From positions 181,741-245,740 of the forward strand of contig NZ_JOEH01000026.1 of assembly GCF_000719095.1 (NCBI RefSeq): a stretch of DNA of 64,000 nt. The letters are read 5' to 3'. The stretch is from Streptacidiphilus jeojiense (lineage in GTDB: Bacteria; Actinomycetota; Actinomycetes; Streptomycetales; Streptomycetaceae). Position numbers and translations under genes: made by a program. The number at the start of each line of letters is the position of its first letter. The first letter of the stretch is position 1. The notes below the pieces were generated by a model, which had not been told where the DNA came from, ran no database searches, and saw only the letters and a list, made by a program, of their open reading frames with translations. Shown in pieces: positions 1 to 8,932 of this stretch.

Positions 1-105
1 GACCTCGGGCTCGGCTCCACGCTCGCCATGGTGCAGTTCGTCTTCACCGCGGCCATCGGCGGCGTGCTGCTGTGGCGCCTGCGCCGACGGGAGGTGGCGC
101 TGTGA
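1..105 (+). CDS. ABC sugar transporter permease, C-terminal end (partial)
   Basis: Only the last 34 codons are inside the window. They encode a hydrophobic helix followed by a basic tail (WRLRRREVAL), the usual end of a MalF/UgpA-type inner-membrane permease. The stop codon overlaps the GTG start of the next permease in a GTGA tetranucleotide, which indicates translational coupling. Assignment to the first permease of a binding-protein-dependent sugar importer rests mainly on this coupling and on the identity of the downstream gene. The substrate-binding protein is presumably further upstream, outside the window. Confidence 0.6.
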   Translation, partial: DLGLGSTLAMVQFVFTAAIGGVLLWRLRRREVAL

Positions 106-1049
106 GTGCCCTCAGCACACGGCTGCACCGGCAGACCGATCCGGCCGTGGCAGTCGACCCGCAACGCGCCTCCCGCCGCCGCGGGGTGGTCCGGGGCCTG
201 CGGCTGACCGGCGTCCAGCTGTTCTGCTTCGTGGTCTCGGCGGGCTTCTTCGCCCTGCCGTTGGTGTACCTGCTGCTGCAGTCGTTCAAGGACAACCTGG
301 ACTTCCTGCAGGACCCGACCGGGCTGCCCAAGCACTGGACGCTGAGCAACTTCTCCGCCGCCTGGACGCAGGGCGACTTCGCCACCGAGATGGTCAACTC
401 GCTGATCTACGCGGTGGTCCCGGACGTCATCACGCTGGTCCTCGGGGTGTTCCTGGCCTTCCCGATCTCCCGGGGCTGGTTCCGGCACTCCAACGTGCTG
501 TACGCGTTCTTCGTCTTCTCCGGCTTCCTGCCGGCGGGGCTGATCCCGCTGTTCATCGAGGCACAGAAGCTCGGCCTGTACGACAACCGGCTGGGCTATC
601 TGACCCTCACCTCGCTGGCAGGCGCCGGGTTCTTCTTCTTCGTGGGCTACATCAAGACCATCCCACGGGAGTTGGACGAGGCGGCGGCGATGGACGGCTG
701 CGGCTACGTCCGCTTCATCTTCACCATCATCATCCCGCAGATGAAGCCGGCGCTGGCGACCTTCGCCGTGTTCGGCTTCGTGGCCTCCTGGAACAACCTG
801 ATCCTGCCGCTGATCATGCTCACCGACTCCGATCTGTGGCCGGTGACCCGCGGCCTGTACAGCTTCTTCGGCGAGCACGGCAGCCAGTGGCCGCTGATCG
901 CCGCGGCCACGATGATCGTGGCCGCGCCGATCCTGGTGGTCTTCGCCCTGCTGCAGCGCTACCTGGTGGAGGGCGTCGCCGGCGGCGCGGCCACCGGTAC
1001 GGCCGGGGTGGGCAATGCGCCCGCCACGGTGGTGGCGGCGGAGGAGTGA
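102..1049 (+). CDS. Carbohydrate ABC transporter permease (MalG/UgpE type)
   Basis: 315-residue inner-membrane permease of a sugar importer (CUT1 class by family knowledge). About six hydrophobic segments are visible, and the cytoplasmic EAA loop, which docks on the ATPase, appears as ELDEAAAMDGCGYVRF near residue 205 followed by IIIPQMKPAL. I chose the GTG at 102 because it overlaps the preceding permease stop by four bases; an in-frame ATG at 72 would lie well inside that gene. No ATPase is encoded here, and actinomycetes commonly share one MsiK-type ATPase among such importers. The GH95-like glycosidase about 490 bp downstream suggests import of an oligosaccharide or deoxy-sugar, which is an inference. 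Confidence 0.9.
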   Translation: MSALSTRLHRQTDPAVAVDPQRASRRRGVVRGLRLTGVQLFCFVVSAGFFALPLVYLLLQSFKDNLDFLQDPTGLPKHWTLSNFSAAWTQGDFATEMVNSLIYAVVPDVITLVLGVFLAFPISRGWFRHSNVLYAFFVFSGFLPAGLIPLFIEAQKLGLYDNRLGYLTLTSLAGAGFFFFVGYIKTIPRELDEAAAMDGCGYVRFIFTIIIPQMKPALATFAVFGFVASWNNLILPLIMLTDSDLWPVTRGLYSFFGEHGSQWPLIAAATMIVAAPILVVFALLQRYLVEGVAGGAATGTAGVGNAPATVVAAEE

Positions 1050-1059
1050 GATCCGGCTG

Positions 1060-1095
1060 CTTCGCCCCGCCGACCGGTGTGTCGGCGGGGCGAAG
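1060..1095 (+). terminator. Rho-independent-type hairpin after the permease operon
   Basis: A perfect 15-bp inverted repeat (CTTCGCCCCGCCGAC and its complement) encloses a 6-base loop 10 bases after the permease stop. There is no strong T-run, as is common for actinomycete terminators. It separates the transport genes from the glycosidase gene downstream. Confidence 0.8.
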
Positions 1096-1537
1096 TGCTT
1101 CCCCTGCCAGGGCCTGATGATTCATCGGACCTTTGCGCCGGCTGAGTGGGGGATCGGGCGCCGGGTTCGCCCGACCGGGCGTCGTCGGAGCGTCGAGCGG
1201 TGCGCTGTTCCGGATGCCACCGGTGTCGCTGGAGCATCCCGCGCACGGTGGTCCGGTGACCGGAACATCTGCTGAGTCAGTTACGAAACCGGAGGTCAGC
1301 AGCGCTGAGCTGGGCAGCATCCGGTTCCATGCGGCGCAGATCATGACGTCGGGTCAGGCCTGGTGCGCCGCAACGGCCGTGCTCCCGGTGGAGTCGTTGT
1401 GTCGAGGCCTTGACAAGCCGTCAGAAGAGCCCGAGTCTCATGTCTTGTCCTCCGATGTTTCGCCGCTGTTGCGCGTAGCGGAGGGTGCCGCCCGTCGTTG
1501 CTGTGTGCGCCGCACCGGCGCGCCGAAGGAGGATCGA
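1096..1537 (+). promoter_or_regulatory. Non-coding upstream region of the GH95-like gene
   Basis: About 440 bp without a convincing gene: the reading frame upstream of 1538 is open but lacks a ribosome-binding site or a recognisable domain. A TTGACA hexamer at 1410-1415 could be a -35 element, but no clear -10 sits 17-18 bp further on. Two small perfect odd palindromes, CTGA-G-TCAG (1272-1280) and TCAGC-AGC-GCTGA (1296-1308), could be regulator sites. All of this is weak evidence. Confidence 0.3.
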
Positions 1538-4381
1538 ATGTCCCCAGCGCGATCACCGCGCCGTCCACGCGCCCGCGTGCTGACGGCGCTGCTGCTCTCC
1601 CTGGTCCTACCGGGGCTCGGGCTGCTGTTCCCGGGCGCGGCCGCCAGGGCTGCCACCAGCACGACCGCGTGGCAGAACGGGGGGTTCTCCCTCGACACCG
1701 CCAATGTCGTCCGCCGCTCGGACATCGTGCTGGGCAAGGCGAACACCAGCCCCACCCAGTTCGTCCCGCTGGGCAACGGCACCCTGGGAGCGGCCGTGTG
1801 GGCGGCCAACGGCTTCACCGCCCAGCTGAACCGGTCCGACACCTTCCCCGACCGCAAGTCCCCGGGACAGCTGGTCATCCCCGGACTGTCCAGGCTCACC
1901 GGCGCCGCCGACTTCAGCGGCTACCTCGACCCCTACGACGGGATGCTGCACGAGTCCGGCGGCGGCATGACGCTGACCGCCTACGTCCGCGCCGACACCG
2001 CGCAGTTGGTGGTCGACGTCACCGGCGCCGACCCGAACAGCACGCAGACCGCGCAGGTCAAGCTGTGGAGCGGCCGTTCCCCCTCGGCCCAGGCCTCCGG
2101 CGCCACGGCCACCCTCGCCGAGACCTGGGTCGACAACAGCGGCCAGGGCGCGTCCGGACAGACCTTCGGCTCGCTGGCCGGCGTGAGCGCCGGCGGCCGC
2201 AATGTCTCGGCCTCCGACCCCGACTCGCTGACCGCGCAGGTCTCCTTCAACCCCAACACCGACGGCAGCTTCCGGGTGATCGTCGCCGCCCCCGCCTGGA
2301 CCGGCGGCGACGCCCTCGGCACCGCCAACTCGGTGATCAACGGCGACACCACCAAGGCGGCCTCCGCCCTGACCACGCCTCACCTGTCCTGGTGGCACAC
2401 CTACTGGAGCACCGCCGGGCTGATCAAGATCTCCTCGGCCGACGGCTCCGGCGAGTACGTGGAGAACCTGCGCACCCTCTACCTCTACGACGCCGCGGCC
2501 GAACGCGGCGGGTCCGTGCCCGGATCCCAGGCCGGCGTCGCCGACCTGTTCAACTTCTCCCAGGACCACCAGGACTGGTTCCCGGCCGGCTACTGGTTCT
2601 GGAACCTGAGGATGCAGGTCCAGGCCAACCTGTCGGCCGGCGAGTCGAGCCTCAACGATCCGGTGCTGAACCTCTACGAGAGCAACGTCAACGCCATCAC
2701 CTCCTGGACGTCGTCCAAGGTGCCCGGCAAGCAGGGGCTCTGCGTCCCCGAGACGATGCGCTTCAACGGCAACGGCTACTACAGCGGCGGCGAGAGCAAC
2801 GCGTCCTGCGACTCCACCATCGCCCCCAGCTACAACTCGCTGACCTTCACCAGCGGCGCCGAGATCGCGCTCTGGGTCTGGCAGGAGTACCTGGCCACCG
2901 ACAACCTCTCGCTGCTCAGCAACGACTATCCGCTGATCAGCGGCTCGGCCCGGTTCCTGCTCTCGGCCGCCACCACCGGCTCGGACGGACTGCTGCACAC
3001 CCAGGCCAACGCCCACGAGACCCAGTGGAACGTCACCGACCCGACCACGGACATCGTCGCCATGCAGGCGCTGTTCCCGGTGGCGGTGAAGGCGGCGCAG
3101 ACCCTCGGCGTCGACTCCGCCCTGGTCACCCAGCTCAACGCGGCCATCCCGAAGATCCCGCAGCTGCCGCGCACCGACACCGGAACCCAGACCCAGCTGC
3201 TCACCGCGTCGTCCGACGCGGGCGGCAGCGACATGATCGGCCTGTCCACCCAGCCCACCGCGACCCGGCACAACAGCGAGAACCTGGGCCTGGAGGCGGT
3301 CTGGCCCTACAACCTGATCGGCGACAACGGGACGCTGACCGCCCTGGCCAAGCGGACCTACACCTCGCGCAGCTACGTCAACGGCAACGACTGGTCCAAC
3401 GACGCCCTCGACGCCGCCCGCCTCGGTCTCTCCGGCGAGGTCAAGAACGACCTGCTGGCCGCGACCAAGTCCTACCAGGCCTACCCGTCCGGCCTGGCCA
3501 GTTTCACCGGCAGCGCCGCCTCGGAGCCCTACATCGAACAGTCAGGAGTGCTGGCAGCGGCCGTCAGCGAGGCCCTGGTCCAGGACTACGACGGGCTGCT
3601 GCGCATCGCCCCGGCCTGGCCGACGGACTGGACCGGCGAAGGCACCGTCTACATCCAGCACAACACCAAGGTCGACGTGCAGGTGAGCAACGGCACCGCG
3701 AGCACCGTCGCGATCGTCTCCGGCGGCAACGCACCGGTCACCATGCGCAGCCCGTGGCCGGGCCAGGCCGTCACCGTGGTGGACGGCTCCACCGGTGCGA
3801 CCGTGCTGGCCTCGCAGACCAACGCGACCTTCACCTTCCAGACCCAGAACGGCAAGTCCTACCTGGTCGAGCCGACCGCGTCGCCGACCACCTCGCTCCC
3901 GTTCGCCTCCGTCAGCGGCAGCCCGGCCACGGCCGCCAAGCACCTGGGCAACGTCAGCATCGGACTGGACCGGGCGACCACCACCAGCCCGGTGATCAGC
4001 CTGCGGGCGCACGCCAACGGACTGATCGTCACCGCCGACAACGCCGGCGCCGCACCGCTCCTCGCCAAGAACACCGCGATCGGCACCTGGGAGCAGTTCG
4101 ACGAGATCGACGAGGGCAACGGCAACATCGCGCTGCGCTCCCACGTGAACAACGAGTACGTGTGCGCGGACAACGCCGGCGCCTCCCCGCTGATCGCCAA
4201 CCGAACGGCCGTCGGAACCTGGGAGACGTTCAATCTCATCCACAACTCCGACGGCAGCATCAGCCTGCGCTCCCTGGCCAACAACGAAATCGTCACCGCC
4301 GAGAACGCCGGCGCCTCCCCGCTGATCGCCAACCGCACCGCCATCGGCCCCTGGGAGGAGTTCGACCTGATCCTGGACTGA
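1538..4381 (+). CDS. Secreted GH95-like glycoside hydrolase with C-terminal fascin-like beta-trefoil
   Basis: 947 residues, starting at an ATG with the ribosome-binding site AAGGAGGA 5 bases upstream. A long basic-hydrophobic signal peptide ends near AARA-ATS. The N-terminal part contains the LGNGTLGAAVW motif of GH95/GH65-type beta-sandwich domains. The middle (residues about 330-650) looks like an (alpha/alpha)6 barrel, with YWFWNLRMQVQANLSAG resembling the Asn-rich active-site segment of GH95. The last 130 residues contain three repeats built on ISLRxxxN...VTADNAGAxPL, a fascin-like trefoil expected to bind glycans. It probably releases deoxy-sugars or related units from plant polysaccharide outside the cell. 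Specificity is unknown, and many relatives are annotated DUF5703. It follows sugar importer genes but has its own upstream region. Confidence 0.75.
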   Translation: MSPARSPRRPRARVLTALLLSLVLPGLGLLFPGAAARAATSTTAWQNGGFSLDTANVVRRSDIVLGKANTSPTQFVPLGNGTLGAAVWAANGFTAQLNRSDTFPDRKSPGQLVIPGLSRLTGAADFSGYLDPYDGMLHESGGGMTLTAYVRADTAQLVVDVTGADPNSTQTAQVKLWSGRSPSAQASGATATLAETWVDNSGQGASGQTFGSLAGVSAGGRNVSASDPDSLTAQVSFNPNTDGSFRVIVAAPAWTGGDALGTANSVINGDTTKAASALTTPHLSWWHTYWSTAGLIKISSADGSGEYVENLRTLYLYDAAAERGGSVPGSQAGVADLFNFSQDHQDWFPAGYWFWNLRMQVQANLSAGESSLNDPVLNLYESNVNAITSWTSSKVPGKQGLCVPETMRFNGNGYYSGGESNASCDSTIAPSYNSLTFTSGAEIALWVWQEYLATDNLSLLSNDYPLISGSARFLLSAATTGSDGLLHTQANAHETQWNVTDPTTDIVAMQALFPVAVKAAQTLGVDSALVTQLNAAIPKIPQLPRTDTGTQTQLLTASSDAGGSDMIGLSTQPTATRHNSENLGLEAVWPYNLIGDNGTLTALAKRTYTSRSYVNGNDWSNDALDAARLGLSGEVKNDLLAATKSYQAYPSGLASFTGSAASEPYIEQSGVLAAAVSEALVQDYDGLLRIAPAWPTDWTGEGTVYIQHNTKVDVQVSNGTASTVAIVSGGNAPVTMRSPWPGQAVTVVDGSTGATVLASQTNATFTFQTQNGKSYLVEPTASPTTSLPFASVSGSPATAAKHLGNVSIGLDRATTTSPVISLRAHANGLIVTADNAGAAPLLAKNTAIGTWEQFDEIDEGNGNIALRSHVNNEYVCADNAGASPLIANRTAVGTWETFNLIHNSDGSISLRSLANNEIVTAENAGASPLIANRTAIGPWEEFDLILD

Positions 4382-4481
4382 CGGTGGGACTTCGGCCGGA
4401 TCGAGAAATTCCGCGAGTCGCGATGAGTCCTGCGACGGTCGGCAGTCGTAGTGTCGGAACCGTTACCTAGGAGGACTTCTG

Positions 4482-5054
4482 ATGCGCAGTGTGACCTACT
4501 CGATGGGCGTCTCACTGGACGGCTACATCATCGGGCCGGACGGCCGGTTCGACTGGTCGGCGCCGGACGAGGAGGTCTTCCGCTTCGTCACCGACGAGAT
4601 CCGTGGGGTCGGCGTCCACCTGATGGGGCGTCGGCTCTACGAGACGATGCTCTACTGGGAGACCGCGGACCAGGATCCGGCGGCGGACGAGTCGATGCTC
4701 ACCTGGGCGGCGATCTGGAATCCGCTGCCGAAGGTGGTGTTCTCCACCACGCTGACGGAGGTGCAGGGCAACGCCCGGCTGCTCTCCGGCGGCCTGGCGG
4801 AGGAGATCGAGCGGCTGCGCGCCGAGCCGGGGGAGGGCAACATCGCGATCGGCGGTGCGGCCCTCGCCGCCGAGGCCGCCGAGGCGGGGCTGATCGACGA
4901 GTACCGGGCCAGGGTCTACCCGGTGCTCGTCGGCGGCGGGGTTCCGTACTTCCCGCAGAGCGAGCGCCGGGTAGACCTGGAGCTGGTGGAGAGCCGCACC
5001 GTCTCCGACCTCGTCTACCTCCGCTACCGCGTGCGGCACGGCGCCCGGAGCTGA
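4482..5054 (+). CDS. Dihydrofolate reductase/RibD C-terminal domain protein
   Basis: 190-residue NADPH-type reductase fold. MRSVTYSMGVSLDGYIIGPDG at the N-terminus and a central VHLMGRRLYETM are characteristic of the RibD-C superfamily, and a glycine-rich GEGNIAIGGAAL segment matches the nucleotide-binding loop. The start is supported by AGGAGG 7 bases before the ATG; TAGTGT at 4449-4454 is a plausible -10 box. Members of this family in actinomycetes are usually stand-alone oxidoreductases of unknown substrate and are not true FolA or RibD enzymes. It converges on the CAP-domain gene, and the two stop codons lie within one hairpin. Confidence 0.8.
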   Translation: MRSVTYSMGVSLDGYIIGPDGRFDWSAPDEEVFRFVTDEIRGVGVHLMGRRLYETMLYWETADQDPAADESMLTWAAIWNPLPKVVFSTTLTEVQGNARLLSGGLAEEIERLRAEPGEGNIAIGGAALAAEAAEAGLIDEYRARVYPVLVGGGVPYFPQSERRVDLELVESRTVSDLVYLRYRVRHGARS

Positions 5055-5080
5055 CCCTCCGGCCCGCCGGTGCGGGTCAG
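5051..5080. terminator. Bidirectional hairpin overlapping two convergent stop codons
   Basis: CTGACCC (5051-5057) pairs with GGGTCAG (5074-5080), and the interior contains a second pairing, CCGGcccgCCGG. The stop codons of the reductase and CAP genes are both inside the arms, so a single short hairpin could end both transcripts. Confidence 0.5.
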
Positions 5081-5934
5081 TTGGCGAAGTCCTGGGTGAG
5101 CCATACCGTGCCGTTGGCGTCGCGCAGGACGGCTATGCCGACCCGGGTGAAGCTGCTGCTGAGGATGTTCTTGCGGTGCCCGTCGTCCGGTGGCTGCTCG
5201 TCCAGCATCATCTGGGTGAGGCCGACCGCGCTGGTGGCCTCGGCCGCTGCGGTGTCCGCCACGCCGCCGCCCTCGCCGATGTTCTCGCCGGCCGAGGTCC
5301 AGTGCACCCCGGCGGCGATCTCGCGGTCGCCGAAGGCCGCCTCGCCGGGGCACTGGTGGGAGAGGCCGCAGCCGGACGCCATCACCGAGTTGTGCGCGGC
5401 TGCGCTCGCGTTCAGCCCGGAGTCCAGGGTGTACGGGGCCAGGCCCTGCGCCGCACGGCTCTTGTTGATCAGGGCGAGCACCTGCTGGACGGCGTCGCTG
5501 CTGGTCGTCCCGGTTGCGGAGGCCGTCGTCGCCGGTGCGGACGCGGAGGCCGGTGCGGAGGAGGGTGCGGAGGACGCCGGGGCGGTCGGATGCGCGTCCG
5601 GGCTCGGCTTGGGCTTGGGGGTCGCGCTGCGGCTCGGTACGGGCTTGCCCCGGCGGGCCGCGGCCGAGACGGTGGACCGGGCGCTGCTGTTCCGGGTCGG
5701 ACCTGCGGTGGCCGTGACCGCCTGGCCCTTGGCGCCCAGGTGGTCCAGTGCCCGCGCCGTGGTGCCGGCCGCCGGTGACGCATGCGGCACGCCCAGGCAG
5801 GCGAACGCGGTGCCGCCGCCGACCACGGCGAGAGCCGCCGCACCCGTCACCGCCAGCCGCAGTCGCGGCCGGCGCTTGGCCCGGTGCTGCCCCGAGGCGG
5901 CATGGCGGGAGGACGAATGGCGGGACGGGCTCAT
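5077..5934 (-). CDS. Secreted CAP-domain (SCP/PR1-like) protein
   Basis: 285 residues from an ATG preceded by GAGGTG. An upstream in-frame ATG at 6033 would add 33 residues that do not resemble a signal peptide. A basic N-terminus plus hydrophobic stretch (LRLAVTGAAALAVVGGG) is a signal or anchor segment, followed by about 120 residues of Ser/Pro/Ala/Thr-rich linker. The C-terminal 120 residues are a CAP domain: INKSRAAQGLAPYTLD, a helix with AAHNSVM, SAGENIGEG, DDGHRKNIL and a final VWLTQDFAN. The conserved His and Glu residues of the CAP cavity are visible. CAP proteins of actinomycetes are extracellular and mostly of unknown function, with a few reported to bind lipids or act as proteases. 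Confidence 0.88.
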   Translation of the reverse strand: MSPSRHSSSRHAASGQHRAKRRPRLRLAVTGAAALAVVGGGTAFACLGVPHASPAAGTTARALDHLGAKGQAVTATAGPTRNSSARSTVSAAARRGKPVPSRSATPKPKPSPDAHPTAPASSAPSSAPASASAPATTASATGTTSSDAVQQVLALINKSRAAQGLAPYTLDSGLNASAAAHNSVMASGCGLSHQCPGEAAFGDREIAAGVHWTSAGENIGEGGGVADTAAAEATSAVGLTQMMLDEQPPDDGHRKNILSSSFTRVGIAVLRDANGTVWLTQDFAN

Positions 5935-6110
5935 CAGCGGCACCTCGTGGTCGGGGTCGTTCGCCGGAGCGGTCCGGCGGCACGACCCTAGGCGGCTCCC
6001 GGCGCCCGTAGCAGGGGTGAGCGGCAACTTCATGTTGCGCTAAGGAAGGCCCCATGCTGCCCTCAGCCCCGCCGCCGTCATGATCGCCATCGTGATCGCC
6101 GTTGTGATCG

Positions 6111-6677
6111 TCACCAGGACACCTCGCGGGTGACCTCCTGCGCCTGGGGCTGCAGACTGGCGGTGAGCTCGGAACGGTGGTGCCCGCCGCTGAAGGTGAC
6201 GGTCAGGGTGCCGGGCGAGGACTGCGCGGTGCTGGTGGTGAAGCCCAGCGCCGGTACGGCGGAGACCAGGCAGACCGCGTCCGCCCCGAACCGGACCACC
6301 ACCTGCCCCCCGGCGGAGGAGAAACTGTGCGTCCCGGCTCCGCCGCTGCAGTCCGCGGAGGACGGATGCCCGGGCGGGGGCGCCGAGGAGTGCCGCGGCT
6401 GCGGGGGCGGCTGCGAGGCGGTCGTGGCCGAGGGGGAGGGCTTGGGTCGCGGGACCGAGGGCGAGGCGTCCGGAGTGGAGGACGGCGTACCCGTCCCGGT
6501 GGCGCTCGGCGATCCCGGGATCGGCGTGGCCAGCGCCAGCACGGTGGTCACCCCGGCGGTGCCGGGCGGCAGCGGCGCGGTGGATCCGAGGACGAAACGC
6601 ACCGTCAGGAAGACGGCGGTGGCGGTGAGCGCGGTGCAGCACAGCCAGACGACGAAGAAGCGAAGGAACCGGGACAC
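6111..6677 (-). CDS. Membrane-anchored Pro/Ser-rich protein divergent from a two-component system
   Basis: 188 residues from a GTG; no domain family recognised. It has one N-terminal membrane segment (FLRFFVVWLCCTALTATAVFL), a Pro/Ser/Thr-rich stalk of about 60 residues, and a C-terminal region of about 75 residues with alternating hydrophobic residues (VVVRFGADAVCLVSAV, TLTVTFSGGHH) suggesting a small beta-domain outside the cell. It is transcribed away from the response regulator at 6744 across only 66 bp, so the two may share control, and the protein might be a signal input or target of that system. This link rests only on position. CATGAT lies 6 nt before the GTG, a possible variant of the leaderless promoter pattern seen elsewhere in the window. 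Confidence 0.6.
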   Translation of the reverse strand: MSRFLRFFVVWLCCTALTATAVFLTVRFVLGSTAPLPPGTAGVTTVLALATPIPGSPSATGTGTPSSTPDASPSVPRPKPSPSATTASQPPPQPRHSSAPPPGHPSSADCSGGAGTHSFSSAGGQVVVRFGADAVCLVSAVPALGFTTSTAQSSPGTLTVTFSGGHHRSELTASLQPQAQEVTREVSW

Positions 6678-6743
6678 GGCCCCATCATGCCGCTCCCCGC
6701 CGGCTTCCCGTCCCGTCACTGTCGATCGGCTACGGTGTCCGCC

Positions 6744-7466
6744 ATGGCCAGTGTCCTCGTCGTGGAAGACGACCCCGGTATACGTGCCGAGCTGATCGAC
6801 GTCCTGGCCGGTGGCGGGCACGCGGTGCGCAGCGCGGCCGACGGGTTCGGCGGGCTGCGCGAGGTGACCCGGGGCCCGCTGGACGCGGTGATCCTGGACC
6901 TGGGCCTGCCCGACCTCGACGGCAGCGACGCGCTCCGCATGATCCGCGGCATCTCCCAGGTGCCGGTACTGATCGTGACGGCCAGGGACGACGACGCCGA
7001 GATCATCCGGCTGCTCGACGCCGGCGCCGACGACTACCTGGTCAAACCCTTCTCGGCGGGCCAGCTGCTGGCCCGGCTGGCCGCGGTGCTGCGGCGCTCG
7101 GGCCGGGGCCCCGACCCGGAGGCGCGCTCCGGCGCCCTCCAGGACGCCCCGGGCCTGCTCCGCGAACCCGTCGCCATCGGCCCGCTGCACATCGACCCCG
7201 GCTCCCGCGCCGTCCACCTGCACGGACACGAAGTCCCGCTCACCCGGCGGGAGTTCGACCTGCTGTCGTTCCTCGCCGCCAACGCCGACCTGGTGGTCTC
7301 CAAGCGGCGCATCCTGGCCGAGGTGTGGCGTGAGCCCTATGTCGAGGACCAGACCATCGACGTGCACCTGTCCTCGCTGCGGCGCAAGCTCGGCGAGAGC
7401 GCCGCGGCCCCGGGCCTGCTGCGCACCCTGCGCGGGGTCGGCATCAAGCTGGTGACGCCCAGGTGA
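6744..7466 (+). CDS. OmpR/PhoB-family response regulator
   Basis: 240 residues. The receiver domain (1-118) has the acidic pair ED at 8-9, phospho-acceptor Asp52 in ILDLGLPDLDG, and Lys101 in DDYLVKPFS. A C-terminal winged helix carries LTRREFDLLSFLAAN and the family signature YVEDQTIDVHLSSLRRKLGE. The start is ATG 6744; TACGGT at 6731-6736 sits 7 nt before it and there is no Shine-Dalgarno sequence, so the mRNA may be leaderless. The stop overlaps the kinase GTG by four bases, marking a coupled pair. Confidence 0.93.
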   Translation: MASVLVVEDDPGIRAELIDVLAGGGHAVRSAADGFGGLREVTRGPLDAVILDLGLPDLDGSDALRMIRGISQVPVLIVTARDDDAEIIRLLDAGADDYLVKPFSAGQLLARLAAVLRRSGRGPDPEARSGALQDAPGLLREPVAIGPLHIDPGSRAVHLHGHEVPLTRREFDLLSFLAANADLVVSKRRILAEVWREPYVEDQTIDVHLSSLRRKLGESAAAPGLLRTLRGVGIKLVTPR

Positions 7467-8845
7467 GGCGCACGCTCGCCGGGGTCGCCCTGGCCGTCAC
7501 CTCGATGGTGGCGCTGTCCTTCCTGATACCGCTGGCCCTGCTGGTGCGCACCGAGGCACGGAACCGGGCGGTCACCGCCGCCGAGCAGCGCGCCGCCGCG
7601 CTCGCTCCGGTGCTGGCGCTGACCGCCGACCCGAACCAGCTGCGCCAGGTCGTCCTCGGGATCGACCCGACCGGGCGGCTGAGCGTCCAACTGCCCGGCG
7701 GCCAGGCGATCGGCACCGGTCACGCGCCCGCCGCCCTGCTGCAGCAGGCGCAGCAGCAGGGCGAGACGCTGGCGCAGAACCTCCCCGACGGCGGCTGGGT
7801 CTACCTGCAGCCGGTGCTGCTGGGGCAGCGACGGGTGGCGGTGGTGCAGGAGTTCGTCCCCAAGGACGCCCTGGACCGGGGGGTCACCGCCTCGCTGTCG
7901 GTGATGGCGGTGCTCGCGCTGGGCCTGGTACTGGGCTCGGTCGTGGTCTCCGACCGGCTGGCCTCCCGGGTGGTGAAGTCCTCGCGCGGGCTGTCCCGCG
8001 CCGCCCACGCCCTGGGCCGGGGCGACCTGGGCACCCGGGTGGACCCGATGGGACCGCCCGAACTCTACGAGGCCGGTCAGGCGTTCAACGCCATGGTCGA
8101 GCGGATCGGCGAACTGCTGGCAGTGGAGCGGGAGTTGGTCGCCGACCTGTCGCACCGGATGCGGACCCCGCTGACCGCCCTGCACCTGGCGACCGAGCGG
8201 ATGGCGCCCACCCCGGACTCGGCCAGGATCACCGCGGCCGTCGCCCAGCTGGAGTCGGAGCTGCATGTCGTCATCACCACCGCGCGGACCCCGCTGGCGC
8301 TGGGACGGGGGACGGGCGCCGGCCGGCCCGAGCAGGATGCGGCGGTCAGCTGCCCGGCCCCGGAGGTGGTCCGCCGCCGGGGCGGGTTCTGGGCCACGCT
8401 GGCCGAGCAGCAGGACCGCCGCTGCCTGGTCGAGGTGACCGCCGAGCAGGCTCCGATCGACCTGCCCGAGGACGAGTTCGCAGCCGTGGTGGACGCACTG
8501 GTCGGCAATGTGTTCCGGCACACGGACCCGGGCACTGACTTCGCGGTGCGGCTGGTCCGCGCGGCCCAGGTGGTTCAGCTCACCGTCGAGGACGCCGGCC
8601 CTGGCATCCCGGACCCCGACGACGCGCTGGTGCGCGGCGTGAGCGCGGCCGCCACCGGTCCGGCCTCCACCGGCCTCGGCCTGGACATCGCCCGCAGGGC
8701 CGCCGCGGCGACGCGCGGGACGGTCGAGATCGGGCGCAGCCCGATGGGCGGCGCGCAGGTCTCGGTCACCTTCGGACTCGCGGCGCCGCCGGGCCGCGGA
8801 TCACTGAACCGGCGGCGCGGGCGCGCCCGCCGGTCGCACGCCTGA
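7463..8845 (+). CDS. Sensor histidine kinase
   Basis: 460 residues, start GTG overlapping the regulator stop (GTGA). TM1 is near residues 7-27, a small extracytoplasmic domain of about 115 residues follows, and TM2 is near 141-163. Then come a HAMP region and an H-box, DLSHRMRTPLTAL, with His231 as phospho-acceptor. The ATPase domain shows VVDALVGNVFRHT (N-box), EDAGPGIPD (G1) and STGLGLDIA (G2). It presumably phosphorylates the regulator encoded immediately upstream. The signal is unknown. The gene converges on the surface protein at 8933, with a strong hairpin between them. Confidence 0.93.
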   Translation: MRRTLAGVALAVTSMVALSFLIPLALLVRTEARNRAVTAAEQRAAALAPVLALTADPNQLRQVVLGIDPTGRLSVQLPGGQAIGTGHAPAALLQQAQQQGETLAQNLPDGGWVYLQPVLLGQRRVAVVQEFVPKDALDRGVTASLSVMAVLALGLVLGSVVVSDRLASRVVKSSRGLSRAAHALGRGDLGTRVDPMGPPELYEAGQAFNAMVERIGELLAVERELVADLSHRMRTPLTALHLATERMAPTPDSARITAAVAQLESELHVVITTARTPLALGRGTGAGRPEQDAAVSCPAPEVVRRRGGFWATLAEQQDRRCLVEVTAEQAPIDLPEDEFAAVVDALVGNVFRHTDPGTDFAVRLVRAAQVVQLTVEDAGPGIPDPDDALVRGVSAAATGPASTGLGLDIARRAAAATRGTVEIGRSPMGGAQVSVTFGLAAPPGRGSLNRRRGRARRSHA

Positions 8846-8880
8846 GCAACAGACCCGTCACCGCACCGGCGGACGGCAAA

Positions 8881-8921
8881 GAGGGGGTGTGCACAGCCGG
8901 TTCGGCCGTGCACACCCCCTC
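8881..8921. terminator. Bidirectional terminator hairpin
   Basis: GAGGGGGTGTGCAC (8881-8894) and its exact complement (8908-8921) form a 14-bp stem, extended by GCC/GGC pairing inside the loop. It lies in the 87-bp gap between the convergent kinase and surface-protein genes, with AAA directly before it (a T-run for the minus-strand transcript). Confidence 0.85.
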
Positions 8922-8932
8922 CTGGCGGGGCG

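Noticed and set aside
1607..3271. Long antisense frames over the GH95-like gene and similar ones over other genes
   Set aside because: Gly/Arg/Val-rich low-complexity translations without motifs or ribosome sites are the normal shadow of high-GC codon bias.
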